From Apostichopus japonicus (taxonomy: Eukaryota; Echinodermata; Holothuroidea; Aspidochirotida; Stichopodidae): DNA of 64,000 nt. A model generated the notes under the pieces. It had not been told where the DNA came from. It did no database searches and saw only the letters and a program-made list of their open reading frames with translations. The position numbers were made by a program, and so were the translations under genes. Location: contig NC_092581.1 of NCBI RefSeq assembly GCF_037975245.1, positions 20,856,303-20,920,302 on the forward strand, written 5' to 3'. Position 1 is the stretch's first letter. Each line of letters starts with the position of its first letter. Below are positions 10,681 to 25,600 of this stretch, one piece after another.

Positions 10681-13600
10681 GTAAAATCAGTTATATTATC
10701 TCAACATTTATATCCGTAATTAATACAGTCTACAGCAGTCTTTTGCTAATTGTTTCTTCTAATGATGGCACTTAGATTAGGTTCAGTGATATCGTCGGTT
10801 TAACATAGTATCCGGTGATATGACGCCATACATTGTGTAGCCATATGTTGATGGGCACGAATATGCAACTGAAAAGGTTAATTCTGGAGGTGCACACTCG
10901 TGGGCAGTGAGGGAACTGGAGAGGAACCGAGGTGGGTTCAGGTTTTGAACTTTTACCTGCATTGTCTGCCATGGCATGGGTGATCTGGGGGGGTCGAGAT
11001 ACAGTTATCTTTTATGAAAATATCATATATAGTTGCGAAAATGTCAAAAACTCAATGCTTGGCAGTGTATATTCACTTCAGGTTCTCAAGCTAGTACCTT
11101 AAATAATGCATATTTTGATATATGTTCAATTGAATTGTATCATATCTTTTATTTATGCCTGCATAGAATTGGTAGTAATTGGTGTTTATTGGATAACATG
11201 CCCGACTTTATATTCTCAGTACTACTTCTTACCTTGTTAGATACATGTGAAGAAATGGAGACTAGGTGTAAATTTTTCTCAAGAGCGTCGACGAATCCTT
11301 TCACATTGTCAGTATTTCGATCACACAACTGCAATTAAACAACATACCATAAAAACCAAGAAACCTATATAAGTGAAAGAATATGTTGTGGCTTGTACCA
11401 CCCGTGAGGATAACAAAGGTAATTGGAATGATACGAACTAACATTTCTAGGCTAGGATCCGGATATGATTATAGGAACAAGAATAAATGCCATTAATGTA
11501 TTTAACCTTTCTTTCGCTTCAGTGAACCTATGTGCTATAAACGAAGATATCTGTCTCAATGGTGGAACTTGTACAAGCCAGGTCTACAATATTGCTTGCC
11601 TTTGTCCAACGGGATTCGAAGGACTTCGGTGCGAATTCGGTAACGGGTCTGTTCTTTGTATTGATGGCATCGTGAGGCATATTTACATGCTTGAGGTCAA
11701 TTTTCCCCTCCCCCATACCCCCCCCCCTTACCAACATACACAAACATAAAACTCCTCCTAAGTAGATAGAAAAATATTTGTGGAGTTTTTAAGATTTCAT
11801 AGCTTAAAATCCATTCATGGGGTTGTCAAAGTGTGATGTCGCGGAGCTATCAGAAGGCCCAATTTATTCGTTTACGCTGTTCTTTTTGTTTGCAAACTTA
11901 AATAATGAATTATAAATATAAATTGTTAACAAGACATAATAATCACGTAGGATCCTGTTATCAGTCATGTAACTAAAATAATGATTTAAATCTTGATTTT
12001 GTCACATGAAGGGGGTAAAATATGTTAAAGTATATATGAATATACACAAGACATTTCAATGATTCGCGATTGCGTCATCATTTATATGATGTAGAACAAT
12101 ATGTAGAGACTTAACATATCGATGTTATTTCTGAAAAGCTGATTTTGAAACAGAAAATATTGATTTCAATATTGGCATGTTACTGTTAACTTGTAACATT
12201 CTGAAAATTTTCCTAATACACCGATATTTTTCTAACATTGTGAAAAGATGACATTCCGTAGCTGTGGTAGGTAAAGTACAAAAAACGTTGCTTAAAATAT
12301 CGTTCATTGAATGGTTTAATGTAGTACCCACATAACATTCATATTTACTAATTCCTTTCTAAAGTTGTGGATGTGTGTTTTCGTTTTAGTTGTTCAGTGT
12401 TTGTGCTTCAAAAAGCAGTATAGTTGGTAAATATCGATTATAGTATACCCTATTTAACTTCTTAGTAAAAGTGGATAATATAGGGCTAAAACTATACTCT
12501 GCGGTGGGTGGGTGGGTGGGTAACTATGCATGAAATGACTGGTGATGTCATAGTGACACAGGTCAAACAACCAAAAAGCCGCATTTTGGCTAATTACACT
12601 TATAACAATTCTATAACACGGCCCAATCCTTCAAGCACTAGTAGATTGTCACAAATTATTTGTTTAAAGCGCATTTAGTAATCTAACTTGCCGTGATCAA
12701 AGGTCAGGTACTGCCAAATTTGTGCAAAAAAAGCGTTCCCAACAAGACTATAAGGCCGATGGACATCAAACTTCATGGGTGTGTGCCTGAGGATGGTTTT
12801 TAGTGCCTGTGTGATTAATTACGTCATAACTTTACAGATAAAATATAAAAAAAGCAAATTGGTCATTAGAAAAGTACCAAATTATCAATGTGGCCAATAA
12901 ACTTCAAACACATGAAGGAAAAACAAGACTACATATCTTCAGTGCGTTATTTTATGTAAAATGCTAAAGGTTGCGTGATCAAAGAAGGTAAAGGTAAAAC
13001 TTGTACTTTTACCTAATGACCTAAAATGTGAGCTAAACTCATTTCAATCTTCTAGTCAAGGATATTCCGGTAGCTAGAATGGATTGTTTAACATAGTTGC
13101 TAGAATTTAAATCTATCCAAAAAAAACTGTTCAATTTACTTCTATATGTATGCCAAACGATAAAATAGTTGAAAGTACTGTACCCACGAAAAAGTACATT
13201 AGAAGATACATTGCTTGAACTAATGTTTATTCGTGCCTATATACCTACATTTTCGCATGAGATCTGCAACTCTGGATTTCCTAATTGTTTTAAGTTCTGT
13301 TTAAAAGAGTTTATGTTGAGATCCATTATAACACATTGCAGATGCAGACTATAATTGCTTCCACATTAATATATATTTCAGCTACCACTTGTAATCCAGG
13401 CAGTTTGTTTGTTACGGCGGGATCTGTTGGAGGGAATGCATGTTGTTCCCGTCATTATATGCTTACTACAATTATTTCACTTAAGATTAGTCTTCAGATT
13501 AGTCTGTTTGCGACGGACACTATGACTGTTACTTTGGAAGAGATGAGGGAGAATGTGATGTTCATAATATTATTGATATTCAATACTCTGAAATTTGCAA

Positions 13601-16600
13601 GATAACAATTTCCAATATTTCGGTTTATACATTATATCATTCACTCTGTCGCTAGGCAGACATATCATTCAAGCAGTTAACAATTAACAGATATGCATCA
13701 ATTCATACGAATAGTTGTACTTTAGTAACTCTGGGTAGTTTGTTAATATTTCAGGCGACACTTGTGATCCAGACAGCTGTTTTTTTTGTTTTTTTTTGTT
13801 CAATTACGGACATGCATCGGTTCATACGAATAGCATTCTCTCTCCTTTTCCTTGATATTTCAGTTAGCACTTGTGATCCAGACAGCTTTGATTGTTACGA
13901 CGGGACCTGCATTTCAGATTACTCAGTCTGTGATGGTTACTATGACTGTGATTATGGAGAAGACGAGATAGGATGTGACGGTAACAATGATTCTAATATT
14001 AAATACTCTCAAACTGCCAATATGCCAGTTTTCAAAGTTGTGAAGTTATGTATAAAAATTATATATTTCACTGAGGTCTACACATCATTCAAACTTGCCC
14101 ATTCAGTTAACTGATATGCACTGTTTGAAGTTATACTGTTCGACATCTTCCGATAAATACTGCCATGTAATTAAGTAACCTTTCGTCGTGTGTTAACATT
14201 TCAGCCAACACTTGTGATCCGGAAAACTTTCTTTGTAACGATGGGACCTGCATTCCTAGTTATTGGTTCTGTGATGGATACTCTGACTGCGCCAATGGAG
14301 AAGATGAGGAAGAATGCGATGGTAAAAATTTTGCATGCATACATTAAATACCATCCAATTAACAAGATAACAATTTCCAGAAGTGTGCAATACTTAGGTA
14401 TAAAAACTATATATCCTACATTGCGTTACTAAGCCTGTGAGACCTCCAAGCAGTTAACAAGTAACGGATATGTATTGGTTCATGCGAATGCATGTTGTTT
14501 CACACCATTCAAACATACCCATTCAGTTAACTGATATGCACTGTTTGAAGTTATACTGTTTGACATCTTCCGTTCAACACTGCCATGTAATTATGTAACT
14601 TTGCGTCGTGTGTTAACATTTCAGCCAACACTTGTGATCCGGACGACTTTGTTTGTAACGATGGGACCTGCATTTATGATTACTGGTTCTGTGATGGATA
14701 CTCTGACTGCGCCAATGGAGAAGATGAGGAAGAATGCGATGGTAAAAATGGTATTTTAAATAAACTGCTCCCCAAGTTGTAATAACATGTGGACGGTGTA
14801 CCGACTATTTCTGCACAGCGTAACGATGCTCACTAATGCATGAGCGAGGTAACCAGCCACTTCAATTCACGATTTTCATACACTTTTCTGATTTCCAAAA
14901 CATAAATTCACGTCTTAAGCACAGATCATTTATAAATGTCCTTCGCATTTATCCTTCACAAACCAGACAATTTTCTATGAATAACATATGCTTGGTTGTG
15001 TTTTATGTTGTGAAAGCTTATGAAGTTTAAAACAAACCTTATTTTCGCTACAGGAACATAGATTTAATTGACCTATACCCCTGGATGGATTTTTGTAGCT
15101 TCGAGATTTTCGCTTTCATAATTTGATACCATGTGAAATTTATCAGAGAATTGTATTTTATCGTAAGATTTTTATTCTTGCAAGTTTCTATCCAATAGCG
15201 AGTATACTTTTATATCAAGGTAATATAACTAACTGCTGACAATCGCTTACTTCGGAAGACCCTATGCATTTGAAGAGTAACCTGATTAAATTATTGCATG
15301 CCAGATTGCTGACTTTGTAATGATATGCACGAAAGTAGAAAACAATGTCGAACATGGAAACGTCTTTAATGTTGTCGATCGCGTTGAGTGAAAAAGAGAG
15401 CTTCCAACGAAATATATAAATAAGATTAATGAAACGTGAACAACGAAAATATCCCCCTATCCCTCTCCCTACCTATTAAAGAGTTAGCCCCAAGAAGGAT
15501 ATATACGCCCATGTATTCACATTTGAATTTGAGGGAAATGTACCTTCAAGTCTAGTAAAACTGGCATAAGCTAGGGACCTAAATCATAGATACAATAATA
15601 GTTGGGAATATCACTATAGGCCTACCACAATTAAGGTCATTTAAACAGTGGGGTTGTTGTAGAATGCCACACCTAACATGTGCTGATATTGAACTTTGTA
15701 AGGATATGACTGTTACCTTGGAGAAGATGATGGAGAATGCGATGTTATTAATGTTATTTATATTAAATACTCTGAAATTTGCAAGATGTTAAATAGTTAG
15801 GTTTATACGTTATGTCGTACACTCTGTCAACCAAGCAGTTAACAATTAACGGACATGCATCGGTTCCCACGAATAGTATTTTCATTCTTTTTCCTTGATA
15901 TTTCAGTTAGCACTTGTGATCCAGACAGCTTTTATTGTTACGACGGGACCTGTATTTCAGAGTACTCAGTCTGTGATGGTTACAATGACTGTGATTATGG
16001 AGAAGACGAGATAGGATGTGACGGTAACAATGATTCTAATATTAAATACTCTCCAACTGCCAATATGCCAGTTTTCAAAGTTGTGAAGTTATGTATAAAA
16101 ATTATATATTTCACTGAGGTCTACACATCATTCAAACTTGCCCATTCAGTTAACTGATATGCACTGTTTGAAGTTATACTGTTCGACATCTTCCGATAAA
16201 TACTGCCATGTAATTAAGTAACCTTTCGTCGTGTGTTAACATTTCAGCCAACACTTGTGATCCGGAAAACTTTCTTTGTAACGATGGGACCTGCATTTAT
16301 GATTACTGGTTCTGTGATGGATACTCTGACTGCGCCAATGGAGAAGATGAGGAAGAATGCGATGGTAAAAATGGTATTTTAAATAAACTGCTCCCCAAGT
16401 TGTAATAACATGTAGACGGTGTACCGACTATTTCTGTACAGTGTAACGATGCTCACTAATGCATGAGCGAGGTAACCAGCCACTTCAATTCACGATTTCC
16501 ATACACTTTTCTGATTTCCAAAACATAGATTCACGTCTCCTTCGCATTTATCCTTCACAAACCAGACAATTTCCTATGAATAACATATGCTTGCTTGTGT

Positions 16601-19600
16601 TTTAGGTTGTGAAAGCTTATGAAGTTTAAAACAAAACTGATTTTAGCTACAGGCACATAGATTTAATTGACCGATACCTCTGGATGGATTTTTGTAGCTT
16701 CGAGATTTTGGCTTTCATAATTTGATACCATGTGAAATTTATCAGAGAATTGTATTTTATCGTAAGATTTTTATTCTTGCAAGTTTCTATCCAATAGCGA
16801 GTATACTTTTATATCAAGGTAATATAACTAACTGCTGACAATCGCTTACTTCGGAAGACCCTATGCATTTGAAGAGTAACCTGATTAAATTATTGCATGC
16901 CAGATTGCTGACTTTGTAATGATATGCACGAAAGTAGAAAACAATGTCGAACATGGAAACGTCTTTAATGTTGTCGATTTCGTTGAGTGAAAAAGAGAGC
17001 TTCCAACGAAATATATAAATAAGATTAATGAAACGTGAACAACGAAAATATCCCCCTATCCCTCTCCCTACTTATTAAAGAGTTAGCCCTAAGAAGGATA
17101 TATACGCCCATATATTCACATTTGAATTTTAGGGATATGTACCTTCAATGCTAGTAAAACTGGCATAAGCTAGGGACCTAAATCATAGATACAATAATAG
17201 TTGGGAATATTACTATAGGCCTACCACAATTAAGGTCATTTAAACAGTGGGGTTGTTGTAGAACGCCACACCTAACATGTGCTGATATTGAACTTTGTAA
17301 GGATATGACTGGTACCTTGGAGAAGATGAGGGAGAATGCGATGTTATTAATATTATTTATATTAAATACTCTGAAATTTGCAAGATGTTAAATAGTAAGG
17401 TTTATACGTTATATCGTACACTCTGTCAACCAAGCAGTTAACAATTAACGGACATGCATCGGTTCCCACGAATAGTATTTTCATTCCTTTTCCTTGATAT
17501 TTCAGTTAGCACTTGTGATCCAGACAGCTTTTATTGTTACGTCGGGACCTGTATTTCAGACTACTCAGTCTGTGATGGTTACAATGACTGTGATTATGGA
17601 GAAGACGAGATAGGATGTGACGGTAACAATGGTTATATAAACATCAAAATCTGCAAATTTTAGGAATTAAAGTGATATCATTCAAAAATATACAATCCTA
17701 TATCCATTCACTATATACAATCCTAACCGGTACTGTGGCCTAGTGGATTAAGGCGGTGCTATTTGAAACAATGAGTTATAGCAATCTGGAGGTACGTGGG
17801 TTCGATTCTCGGCCGAGTCATTGTAAGTTGCGTTTTTCAACCAAGAGCAATCTACGGTTCTCGCATCTGAAACGACTATCTAAACTTAAAACAAATATTC
17901 TAAATTTGGGTTAAACTGATGAATTGGAAGCCACCAAACGTGCAAGTTGTGATCCATAAGCCCATGCGGGCTTCTCCCACATTCGTAGTCGCTTAAACGT
18001 TGTTAAAATAACTACCTGAATATTATTATTATTATTAAATACCGTCCACTTTGCTAGATAACAATTTAAAATTCATCAATATTTGGGCAGAAAAGTTATA
18101 TTCTTCACCGCATTACTCGGCCTATGAGTTATCCAAAGATTTAACAAGTAAATGATATCAATTATTTTTATATGAATGTATGTAATTTGGTATTTGTACG
18201 TATTTTTTTCCTTTTTGAAATTAAGTTAACACTTGTGATCCAGACAGCTTTTTTTGTTACGACGGGACCTGCATTTCAGACTACTCAGTCTGTGATGGTT
18301 TCTATGACTGTGATTATGGAGAAGACGAGATAGAATGTGACGGTATGATTTTTAAATAAACATCAAAATTGCAATATTACAATTTAAGATATGCAGGAAT
18401 TAACGTTATATCATTCACTATATATATAATCCTAAAATACCGTCCACTTTTAAAGATACCAATTCAAAATTCACCAATATTTGGGGATAGAAGTTATATA
18501 ACCTTCAATGTGTAACTAGGCCTATGAGTTATCAAAACAACTAACAAGTAACGGATATGAATTGGTTCATACGAATGTGTGTACTTTGGTAATTGTACAT
18601 TTTTTTTATTCGTTGATATTTCAGTTAGCACTTGTGATCCAGACAGCTTTTATTGTTACGACGGAACCTGCATTTCAGACTACTCAGTCTGTGATAGTTA
18701 CTATGACTGTGATTATGGAGAAGACGAGATAGAATGTGAAGGTAACTATGTTTATATAAGCATTTCAATTTGACATATGTAGGACTTAACGCTACATCAT
18801 TCACTATTTATAAGCCTAAATACCGTCTACTTTGCAAGATAACAATTTAAAATTCATCAATATTTAGGCAGAAAAGTTATGTATTCTTCAACGTTTTACT
18901 AGGCCTATGAGTTATGAAAAGATTAAACGACTAACGGATATGAAAATATGTCATTTCGTAATTGTACGTATTTTTTTCTTGAAATTCCAGTTAGCACTTG
19001 TGATCCAGACAGCTTTGATTGTTACGACGGGACCTGTATTTCAGAGTACTCAGTCTGTGATGGTTACAATGACTGTGATTATGGAGAAGACGAGATAGGA
19101 TGTGACGGTAACAATGATTCTATTATTAAATACTCTCCAACTGCCAATATGCCAGTTTTCAAAGTTGTGAAGTTATGCATAAAAATTATATATTTCACTG
19201 AGGTCTACACATCATTCAAACTTGCCCATTCAGTTAACTGATATGCACTGTTCGAAGTTATACTGTTCGACATCTTCCGTTAAATACTGCCATGTAATTA
19301 GGGAACCTTTCGTCGTGTGTTAACATTTCAGCCAACACATGTGATCCGGACAACTTTGTTTGTAACGATGGGACCTGCATTCCTGGTTATTGGTTCTGTG
19401 ATGGATACTCTGACTGCGCCAATGGAGAAGATGAGGAAGAATGCGATGGTAAAAATGTTGCATGCATACATTAAATACCATCCAATTAACAAGATAACAA
19501 TTTCCAGAAGTGTGCAATACTTAGGTATAAAGACTATATATCCTACACTGCGTTACTAAGCCTGTGAGACCTCCAAGCAGTTAACAAGTAACGGATATGT

Positions 19601-22600
19601 ATTGGTTCATGCGAATGCATGTTGTTTCACATCATTCAAACATACCCATTCAGTTAACTGATATGCACTGTTCGCAGTTATACTGTTTGACATCTTCCGT
19701 TAAATACTGCCATGTAATTATGTAACTTTGCGTCGTGTGTTAACATTTCAGCCAACACTTGTGATCCGGACGAATTTGTTTGTAACGATGGGACCTGCAT
19801 TTATGATTACTGGTTCTGTGATGGATACTCTGACTGCGCCAATGGAGAAGATGAGGAAGAATGCGATGGTAAAAATGGTATTTTAAATAAACTGCTCCCC
19901 AAGTTGTAATAACATGTGGACGGTGTACCGACTATTTCTGTACAGTGTAACGATGCTCACTAATGCATGAGCGAGGTAACCAGCCACTTCCATTCACGAT
20001 TTCCATACACTTTTCTGATTTCCAAAACATAGATTCACGTCTCCTTCGCATTTATCCTTCACAAACCAGACAATTTCCTATGAATAACATATGCTTGGTT
20101 GTGTTTTAGGTTGTGAAAGCTTATGAAGTTTAAAACAAAACTTATTTTCGCTACAGGCACATAGATTTAATTGACCGATACCCCTGGATGGATTTTTGTA
20201 GCTTCGAGATTTTCGCTTTCATAATTCGATACCATGTGAAATTTATCAGAGAGTTGTGTTTTATCGTAAGATTTTTATTCTTGCAAGTTTCTATCCAATA
20301 GCGAATATACTTTTATATCAAGGTAATATAACTAACTGCTGACAATCGCTTACTTCGGAAGACCCTATGCATTTGAAGAGTAACCTGATTAAATTATTGC
20401 ATGCCAGATTGCTGACTTTGTAATGATATGCACGAAAGTAGAAAACAACGTCGAACATGGAAACGTCTTTAATGTTGTCGATCTAGTTGAGTGAAAAAAA
20501 GAGCTTCCAACGAAATAGATAAATAAGATTAAGGAAGCGTGAACAACGAAAATATCCCCCTATCCCTCTCCCTACCTATTAAAGAGTTAGCCCCAAGAAG
20601 GATATATACGCCCATGTATTCACATTTGAATTTGAGGGAAATGTACCTTCAATGCTAGTAAAACTGGCATAAGCTAGGGACCTAAATCATAGATACAATA
20701 ATAGTTGGGAATATCACTATAGGCCTACCACAATTAAGGTCATTTAAACAGTGGGGTTGTTGTAGAACGCCACACCTAACATGTGCTGATATTGAACTTT
20801 GTAAGGATATGACTGTTACCTTGGAGAAGATGAGGGAGAATGCGATGTTATTAATATTATTTATATTAAATACTCTGAAATTCGCAAAGTGTTAAATAGT
20901 TAGGTTTATACAATATATCGTACGCTCTGTCAACCAAGCAATAACAATTAACGGACATGCATAGGTTCCCACGATTAGTATTTTCATTCTTTTTCCTTGA
21001 TATTTCAGTTAGAACGTGTGATCCAAACAGCTTTTATTGTTACGACGGGACCTGTATTTCAGACTACTCAGTCTGTGATGGTTACAATGACTGTGATTAT
21101 GGAGAAGACGAGATAGGATGTGACGGTAACAATGGTTATATAAACATCAAAATCTGCAATTTTTAGCAATTAAAGTGATATCATTCAAAAATATACAATC
21201 CTATATCCATTCACTATATACAATCCTAACCGGTACTGTGGCCTAGTGGATTAAGGCGGTGCTATTTGAAACAATGAGTTATAGCAATCTGGAGGTACGT
21301 GGGTTCGATTCCCGGACGAGTCATTGTAAGGTGCGTTTTTCAACCAAGAGCAATCTACGGTTCTCCCATCTGAAACGACTATCTAAACTTAAAACAAATA
21401 TTCTAAATTTGAGTTAAACTGATGAATTGGAAGCCACCAAATGTGCAAGTTGTGATCCATAAGCCCATGCGGGCATCTCCCACATTCGTAGTCGCTTAAA
21501 CGTTGTTAAAATAACTACCTGATTATTATTTTTATTATATTATTAAATACCGTCCACTTTGCAAGATAACAATTTAAAATTCATCAATATTTGTCCAGTA
21601 AAGTTATATTCTTCACCGCATTACTCGGCCTATGAGTTATCCAAAGATTTAACAAGTAAATGATATCAATTATTTTTATATGAATGTATGTAATTTGGTA
21701 ATTGTACGTATTTTTTTCCTTTTTGAAATTAAGTTAACACTTGTGATCCAGACAGCTTTTTTTGTTACGACGGGACCTGCATTTCAGACTACTCAGTCTG
21801 TGATGGTTACTATGACTGTGATTATGGAGAAGACGAGATAGAATGTGACGGTATGATTTTTAAATAAACATCAAAATTGCAATATTACAATTTAAGATAT
21901 GCAGGAATTAACGTTATATCATTCACTATATATATAATCCTAAAATACCATCCACTTTTAAAGATACCAATTCAAAATTCATCAATATTGGGGATAGAAG
22001 TTATATAACCTTCAATGTGTAACTAGGCCTATGAGTTATCAAAACAACTAACAAGTAACGGATATGAATTGGTTCATACGAATGTGTGTACTTTGGTAAT
22101 TGTACGTATTTTTTATTCGTTGATATTTCAGTTAGCACTTGTGATCCAGACAGCTTTTTTTGTTACGACGGGACCTGCATTTCAGATTACTCAGTCTGTG
22201 ATGGTTACTATGACTGTGATTATGGAGAAGACGAGATAGAATGTGACGGTAACAATGATGCTCATATTAAATACTCACCAACTGGTAATATGCCAGTTTT
22301 CCAAGTTGTGAAGTTATGTACAAAACTTATTTATTTAACTGAGGTCTACACATCATTCAACACACACATTATGTTAACTGATATGCCCTGTTCAAAGTTA
22401 TACTTTCGACATCTTCCGTTAAATACTGCAATGTAATTAGGTAACTTTGCGTCGTGTGTTAACATGTCAGCCAACACTTGTGATCCGGACAATTTGTTTG
22501 TAACGATGGAACCTACATTCCTGGTTCCTAGTTATGTGATGGATACTCTGACTGCGCCAATGGAGAAGATGAGGAAGAATGCGATGGTATAAATGTTGCT

Positions 22601-25600
22601 TGCATACATTAAATACCATCCAATTAGCAAGATAACAATTTCTAGAAGTTTGCAATATTAAGTATAAATGCTATGTATCTTCACTGCGTTACGAAACCGG
22701 TGATTCATGCAAGCAGCTAACACTTAACGGATATGTTTTGGTTCATGCGAATGCATGTTGTTTCCGTCGTTAAAGGCGTACAACAATTACGTCACTTTAG
22801 ATAACTCTGCAGATTAGTCTGTTTGTGATGGACACTATGACTGTTACTTTGGAGAAGTTCAGGGCGTATGCGATGTTAATAATATTATTGATATTTAATA
22901 CTCTGAAATTTGCATGATGTCCAATATTTAGGTTTTTATGTTATATCATACGCTCTCTCATCCAAGCAGTTAACAGTAAACGGACATTCATCGGTTCATA
23001 TAAATAGTATTCTCTTTCTATTTCCTTGATATTACAGTTAGCACTTGTGATCCAGACAGCTTTTATTGTTACGACGGAACCTGCATTTCAGACTACTCAG
23101 TCTGTGATGGTTACTATGACTGTGATTATGGAGAAGACGAGATAGAATGTGACGGTATGATTTTTAAATAAACATCAAAATTGCAATATTACAATTTAAG
23201 ATATGCAGGAATTAACGTTATATCATTCACTATATATGTAATCCTAAAATACCATCCACTTTTAAAGATACCAATTCAAAATTCATCAATATTGGGGATA
23301 GAAGTTATATACCCTTCAATGTGTAACTAGGCCTATGAGTTATCAAAACAACTAACAAGTAACGGATATGAATTGGTTCATACGAATGTGTGTACTTTGG
23401 TAATTGTACGTATTTTTTATTCGTTGATATTTCAGTTAGCACTTGTGATCCAGACAGCTTTTTTTGTTACGACGGGACCTGTATTTCAGACTACTCAGTC
23501 TGTGATGGCTACTATGACTGTGATTATGGAGAAGACGAGATAGAATGTGAAGGTAACTATGTTTATATAAGCATTTCAATTTGACATATGTAGGACTTAA
23601 CACTTCATCATTCACTATTTATAAGCCTAAATACCGTCCACTTTGCAAGATAACAATTTAAGATTCATCAATATTTGGGCAGAAAAGTTATATATGAAAC
23701 GTGAACAACGAAAATATCCCCCTATCCCTCTCCCTACCTATTAAAGAGTTAGCCCCAAGAAGGATATATACGCCCATGTATTCACATTTGAATTTGAGGG
23801 AAATGTACCTTCAATGCTAGTAAAACTGGCATAAGCTAGGGACCTAAATCATAGATACAATAATAGTTGGGAATATTACTATAGGACTACCACAATTAAG
23901 GTCATTTAAACAGTGGGGTTGTTGTAGAACGCCACACCTAACATGTGCTGATATTGAACTTTGTAAGGATATGACTGTTACCTTGGAGAAGATGAGGGAG
24001 AATGCGATGTTATCAATATTATTTATATTAAATACTCTGAAATTTGCAAAGTGTTAAATAGTTAGGTTTATACGTTATATCGTACGCTCTGCCAACCAAG
24101 CAGTTAACAATTAAGGGACATGCATAGGTTCCCACGATTAGTATTTTCATTCTTTTTCCTTGATATTTCAGTTAGCACTTGTGATCCAGACAGCTTTTAT
24201 TGTTACGTCGGGACCTGTATTTCAGACTACTCAGTCTGTGATGGTTACTATGACTGTGATTATGGAGAGGACGAGATAGGATGTGACGGTAACAATGGTT
24301 ATATAAACATCAAAATCTGCAATTTTTAGCAATTAAAGTTATATCGTTCAAAAATATATAATCCTATATCCATTCACTATATACAATCCTAACCGGTGCT
24401 GTGGCCTAGTGGATAAAGGCGGTGCTATTTGAAACAATGAGTTATAGCAATCTGGAGGTACGTGGGTTCGATTCTCGGCCGAGTCATTGTAAGTTGCGTT
24501 TTTCAACCAAGAGCAATCTACGGTTCTCCCATCTGAAACGACTATCTAAACTTAAAAAAATATTCTAAATTTGAGTTAAACTGATGAATTGGAAGCCACC
24601 AAACGTGCAAGTTGTGATCCATAAGCCCATGCGGGCTTCTCCCACATTCGTAGTCGCTTAAACGTTGTTAAAATAACTACCTGATTATTATTATTATTAT
24701 TAAATACCGTCCACTTTGCAAGATAACAATTTAAAATCCATCAATATTTGGGCAGAAAAGTTATATTCTTCACCGCATTACTCGGACTATGAGTTATCCA
24801 AAAATTTAACAAGTAAATGATATCAATTATTTTTATATGAATGTATGTAATTTGGTAATTGTACGTATTTTTTCCTTTTTGAAATTAAGTTAACACTTGT
24901 GATCCAGACAGCTTTTTTTGTTACGTCGGGACCTGCATTTCAGACTACTCAGTCTGTGATGGTTTCTATGACTGTGATTATGGAGAAGACGAGATAGAAT
25001 GTGACGGTATGATTTTTAAATAAACATCAAAATTGCAATATTACAATTTAAGATATGCAGGAATTAACGTTATATCATTCACTATATATATAATCCTAAA
25101 ATACCATCCACTTTTAAAGATACCAATTCAAAATTCATCAATAATTGGGGATAGAAGTTATATAACCTTCAATGTGTAACTAGGCCTATGAGTTATCAAA
25201 ACTACTAACAAGTAACGGATATGAATTGGTTCATACGAATGTGTGTACTTTGGTAATTGTACGTATTTTTTATTCGTTGATACTTCAGTTAGCACTTGTG
25301 ATCCAGACAGCTTTTTTTGTTACGACGGGACCTGCATTTCAGAGTACTCAGTCTGTGATGGTTACTATGACTGCGATTATGGAGAAGACGAGATAGGATG
25401 TGACGGTAACAATGATTCTAATATTAAATACTCTCCAACTGCCAATATGCCAGTTTTCCAAGTTGTGAAGTTATGTACAAAACTTATTTATTTAACTGAG
25501 GTCTACACATCATTCAACACACACATTATGTTAACTGATATGCCCTGTTCAAAGTTATACTTTCGACATCTTCCGTTAAATACTGCAATGTAATTAGGTA

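Larger units (their letters stand above)
21851..23154 (+). repeat. 1304-bp array unit, copy 1
   Basis: The unit runs from one type A donor through exon A, decayed exon B and the type C fossil to the end of the next type A exon. It matches 25007-26316 and the four tandem copies from 29424 on in both intron and exon sequence. Confidence 0.85.

Noticed and set aside
10772-10977. Two overlapping minus-strand ORFs just after the signal-peptide exon
   Set aside because: They lie inside the first intron of gene 2, overlap in different frames and have no recognisable content.
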